A stretch of DNA of 33,003 nt from CAZPWF01 sp964610775 (GTDB lineage: Bacteria > Patescibacteriota > Saccharimonadia > Saccharimonadales > JACQNP01): positions 1 to 33,003 of the forward strand of contig CAZSZC010000012.1 of the NCBI GenBank assembly GCA_964610775.1, read 5' to 3'. A model generated the notes under the pieces. That model searched no databases, was not told the DNA's origin, and saw only the letters and a list, made by a program, of their open reading frames with translations. Each line of letters starts with the position of its first letter. Position 1 is the stretch's first letter. Both the position numbers and the translations under genes were made by a program. Shown piece by piece: positions 32,276 through 33,003 of this stretch.

Positions 32276-32674
32276 ATGGGAGACAACAGAGATAGGTCAG
32301 AATTTTTAGCCCAACGCCAAGAATCATTATTCTTTTCGTCACGACTTCTAGCTTTTAACGGCGATCGTGTTGAAATCGACGGTCAAGCAATAAGTGAGAA
32401 TGTGGCCCGATATCAAAGAGGAGAAGAAACTTGGACAGTTTGGTTTCCGCAATATTCAGATGATGGTGCAATTTTTCTAACTAAAGAGAATGGTACTGAT
32501 AAGATTACTTATAGCTATTCAAGGGAAGGCCAAATTCAAGCCACAGAGTATCCAACAGATGGCAAAACTTTTGAAGACGGAACATACTTAAAAGTTCGGG
32601 AGATTTATCTTGAGGAGTATGACCTTCTCGAGACAGTAGTTGCTGACTTACGCAACATTTCATCTACAGAATAA
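32276..32674 (+). CDS. Small unknown protein
   Basis: 132 residues from the ATG at 32276 (MGDNRDRS). A TTG at 32258 would add six residues but falls inside the promoter. The sequence is polar, with beta-like stretches (WTVWFPQYSDDGAIFL, KITYSYSREGQIQATEY) and no motif I know. It could be a small beta-barrel or binding domain. It has its own promoter, separate from smpB. Confidence 0.6.
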   Translation: MGDNRDRSEFLAQRQESLFFSSRLLAFNGDRVEIDGQAISENVARYQRGEETWTVWFPQYSDDGAIFLTKENGTDKITYSYSREGQIQATEYPTDGKTFEDGTYLKVREIYLEEYDLLETVVADLRNISSTE

Positions 32675-32764
32675 TTGTTTGTAAGCTATTGTTTAGGGAC
32701 TAGCTTTTATATATAATCCATCTCTGTATTCGTCAGTTGGCGCAATAAGTACCTTTTAGTTTAT

Positions 32765-32839
32765 TCCCGGGTAGCTCAATGGTGGAGCAAGAAGCTGTTA
32801 ACTTCGAGGTTGTCGGTTCGAGTCCGACCCCGGGAGCCA
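32765..32839 (+). tRNA. tRNA-Asn (anticodon GTT)
   Basis: Acceptor TCCCGGG pairs with CCCGGGA, followed by discriminator G and an encoded CCA. The D-arm is GCTC/GAGC; the anticodon loop CTGTTAA gives GTT; the T-arm is GTCGG-TTCGAGT-CCGAC. All arms pair except the outer anticodon-stem position (A/G). Confidence 0.93.
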
Positions 32840-32900
32840 GACCAAGCAGAGAAAAGCATAGACCTAGTTCTATGACCGACAATAACTTCTCTCCTTGGTC
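32840..32900 (+). other. Long imperfect hairpin with nested stem after tRNA-Asn
   Basis: GACCAAGCAGAGAA (32840-32853) pairs with TTCTCTCCTTGGTC (32887-32900) with a single C/C mismatch in 14. Inside, CATAGA (32857-32862) pairs with TCTATG (32869-32874). The hairpin begins with the base right after the tRNA CCA end. It could be a processing element of the tRNA transcript or the 5' part of a small RNA ending at the terminator 32942-32966. Confidence 0.5.
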
Positions 32901-32941
32901 AGTCAAGAAAGAGTTGTGCTGACAACAAGGTACATATGTTG

Positions 32942-32966
32942 GAACCGCCTGAAAGGGCGGTTCTTT
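32942..32966 (+). terminator. Rho-independent terminator
   Basis: GAACCGCC (32942-32949) pairs perfectly with GGCGGTTC (32956-32963) around a six-base loop, followed by TTT. It would end the tRNA-Asn transcript. Confidence 0.75.
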
Positions 32967-33003
32967 CATATCCAGCCCTGTAATTTAGTTCGAACCCAGC
33001 CTC

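Noticed and set aside
32733..32969. Minus-strand 78-residue reading frame with GVGLEPTTSKLTA
   Set aside because: This is the well-known false protein produced by translating the antisense of a tRNA; it lies across tRNA-Asn.
31700..33003. tmRNA gene next to smpB
   Set aside because: No tRNA-Ala-like ends or tag reading frame were found near smpB; the structured segment after tRNA-Asn is too short.
1..33003. CRISPR array
   Set aside because: No regularly spaced repeats with unique spacers were seen at any scale.

Overview
The window reads as chromosomal DNA from a small-genome bacterium, most likely of the Candidate Phyla Radiation and probably Candidatus Saccharibacteria (TM7). Reasons are the compact, moderately AT-rich layout with many 0-10 nt gaps and overlaps, several short proteins of unknown family, a 188-residue four-helix membrane protein of a kind I associate with Saccharibacteria, and TGA used as a normal stop (so not the Gracilibacteria code). 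The lineage call is inference; no rRNA or phylogenetic marker was searched.

Layout. (1) 1-5693: an accessory-looking block bounded by two copies of a sequence of about 126 bp that begins with the 3' end of tRNA-Gln. The second copy carries a tRNA-Gln(CTG) whose 5' acceptor strand is missing. Inside are a minus-strand operon (Gfo/Idh/MocA oxidoreductase, DegT/AHBA-synthase-like aminotransferase, cytidylate-kinase-like protein), a plus-strand CYTH plus cytidine-deaminase pair, and a GreA-like protein fused to a degenerate kinase-like domain. (2) 5704-8334: an ATP-grasp protein, a HAD hydrolase behind a 21-nt palindrome and a tandem 10-mer, and a P-loop protein. (3) 8335-12043: a DrrAB-like ABC exporter, a frame-disrupted secreted Cys-repeat protein, and two membrane proteins. 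(4) 12139-17618: a UvrD-type helicase fused to a RecB-like nuclease, an aquaporin family channel, a protein with beta-carbonic-anhydrase-like zinc motifs, and a small unknown gene behind a CRP-like palindrome. (5) 17615-24488: a complete F1Fo ATP synthase operon on the minus strand (AtpI-like, a, c, b, delta, alpha, gamma, an extra 71-residue ORF, beta, epsilon). (6) 24614-32674: an unknown gene; a corrinoid adenosyltransferase/kinase/thermonuclease operon; a family 2 glycosyltransferase; a glycosidase-like TIM barrel with a membrane partner and an NADP-binding reductase; an acidic unknown; smpB; a small unknown. (7) 32765-33003: tRNA-Asn, a structured segment and a terminator.

A pattern visible across the window is that many first genes lack a Shine-Dalgarno sequence and have a good -10 hexamer ending only 6-7 nt before the start codon, which predicts leaderless mRNAs. 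Genes inside operons, and a few monocistronic genes, have clear GGAGG-type sites instead. The ATP synthase is the central energy complex. The first block combines sugar-amination-type enzymes with nucleotide enzymes and is the most likely place for an undescribed pathway.
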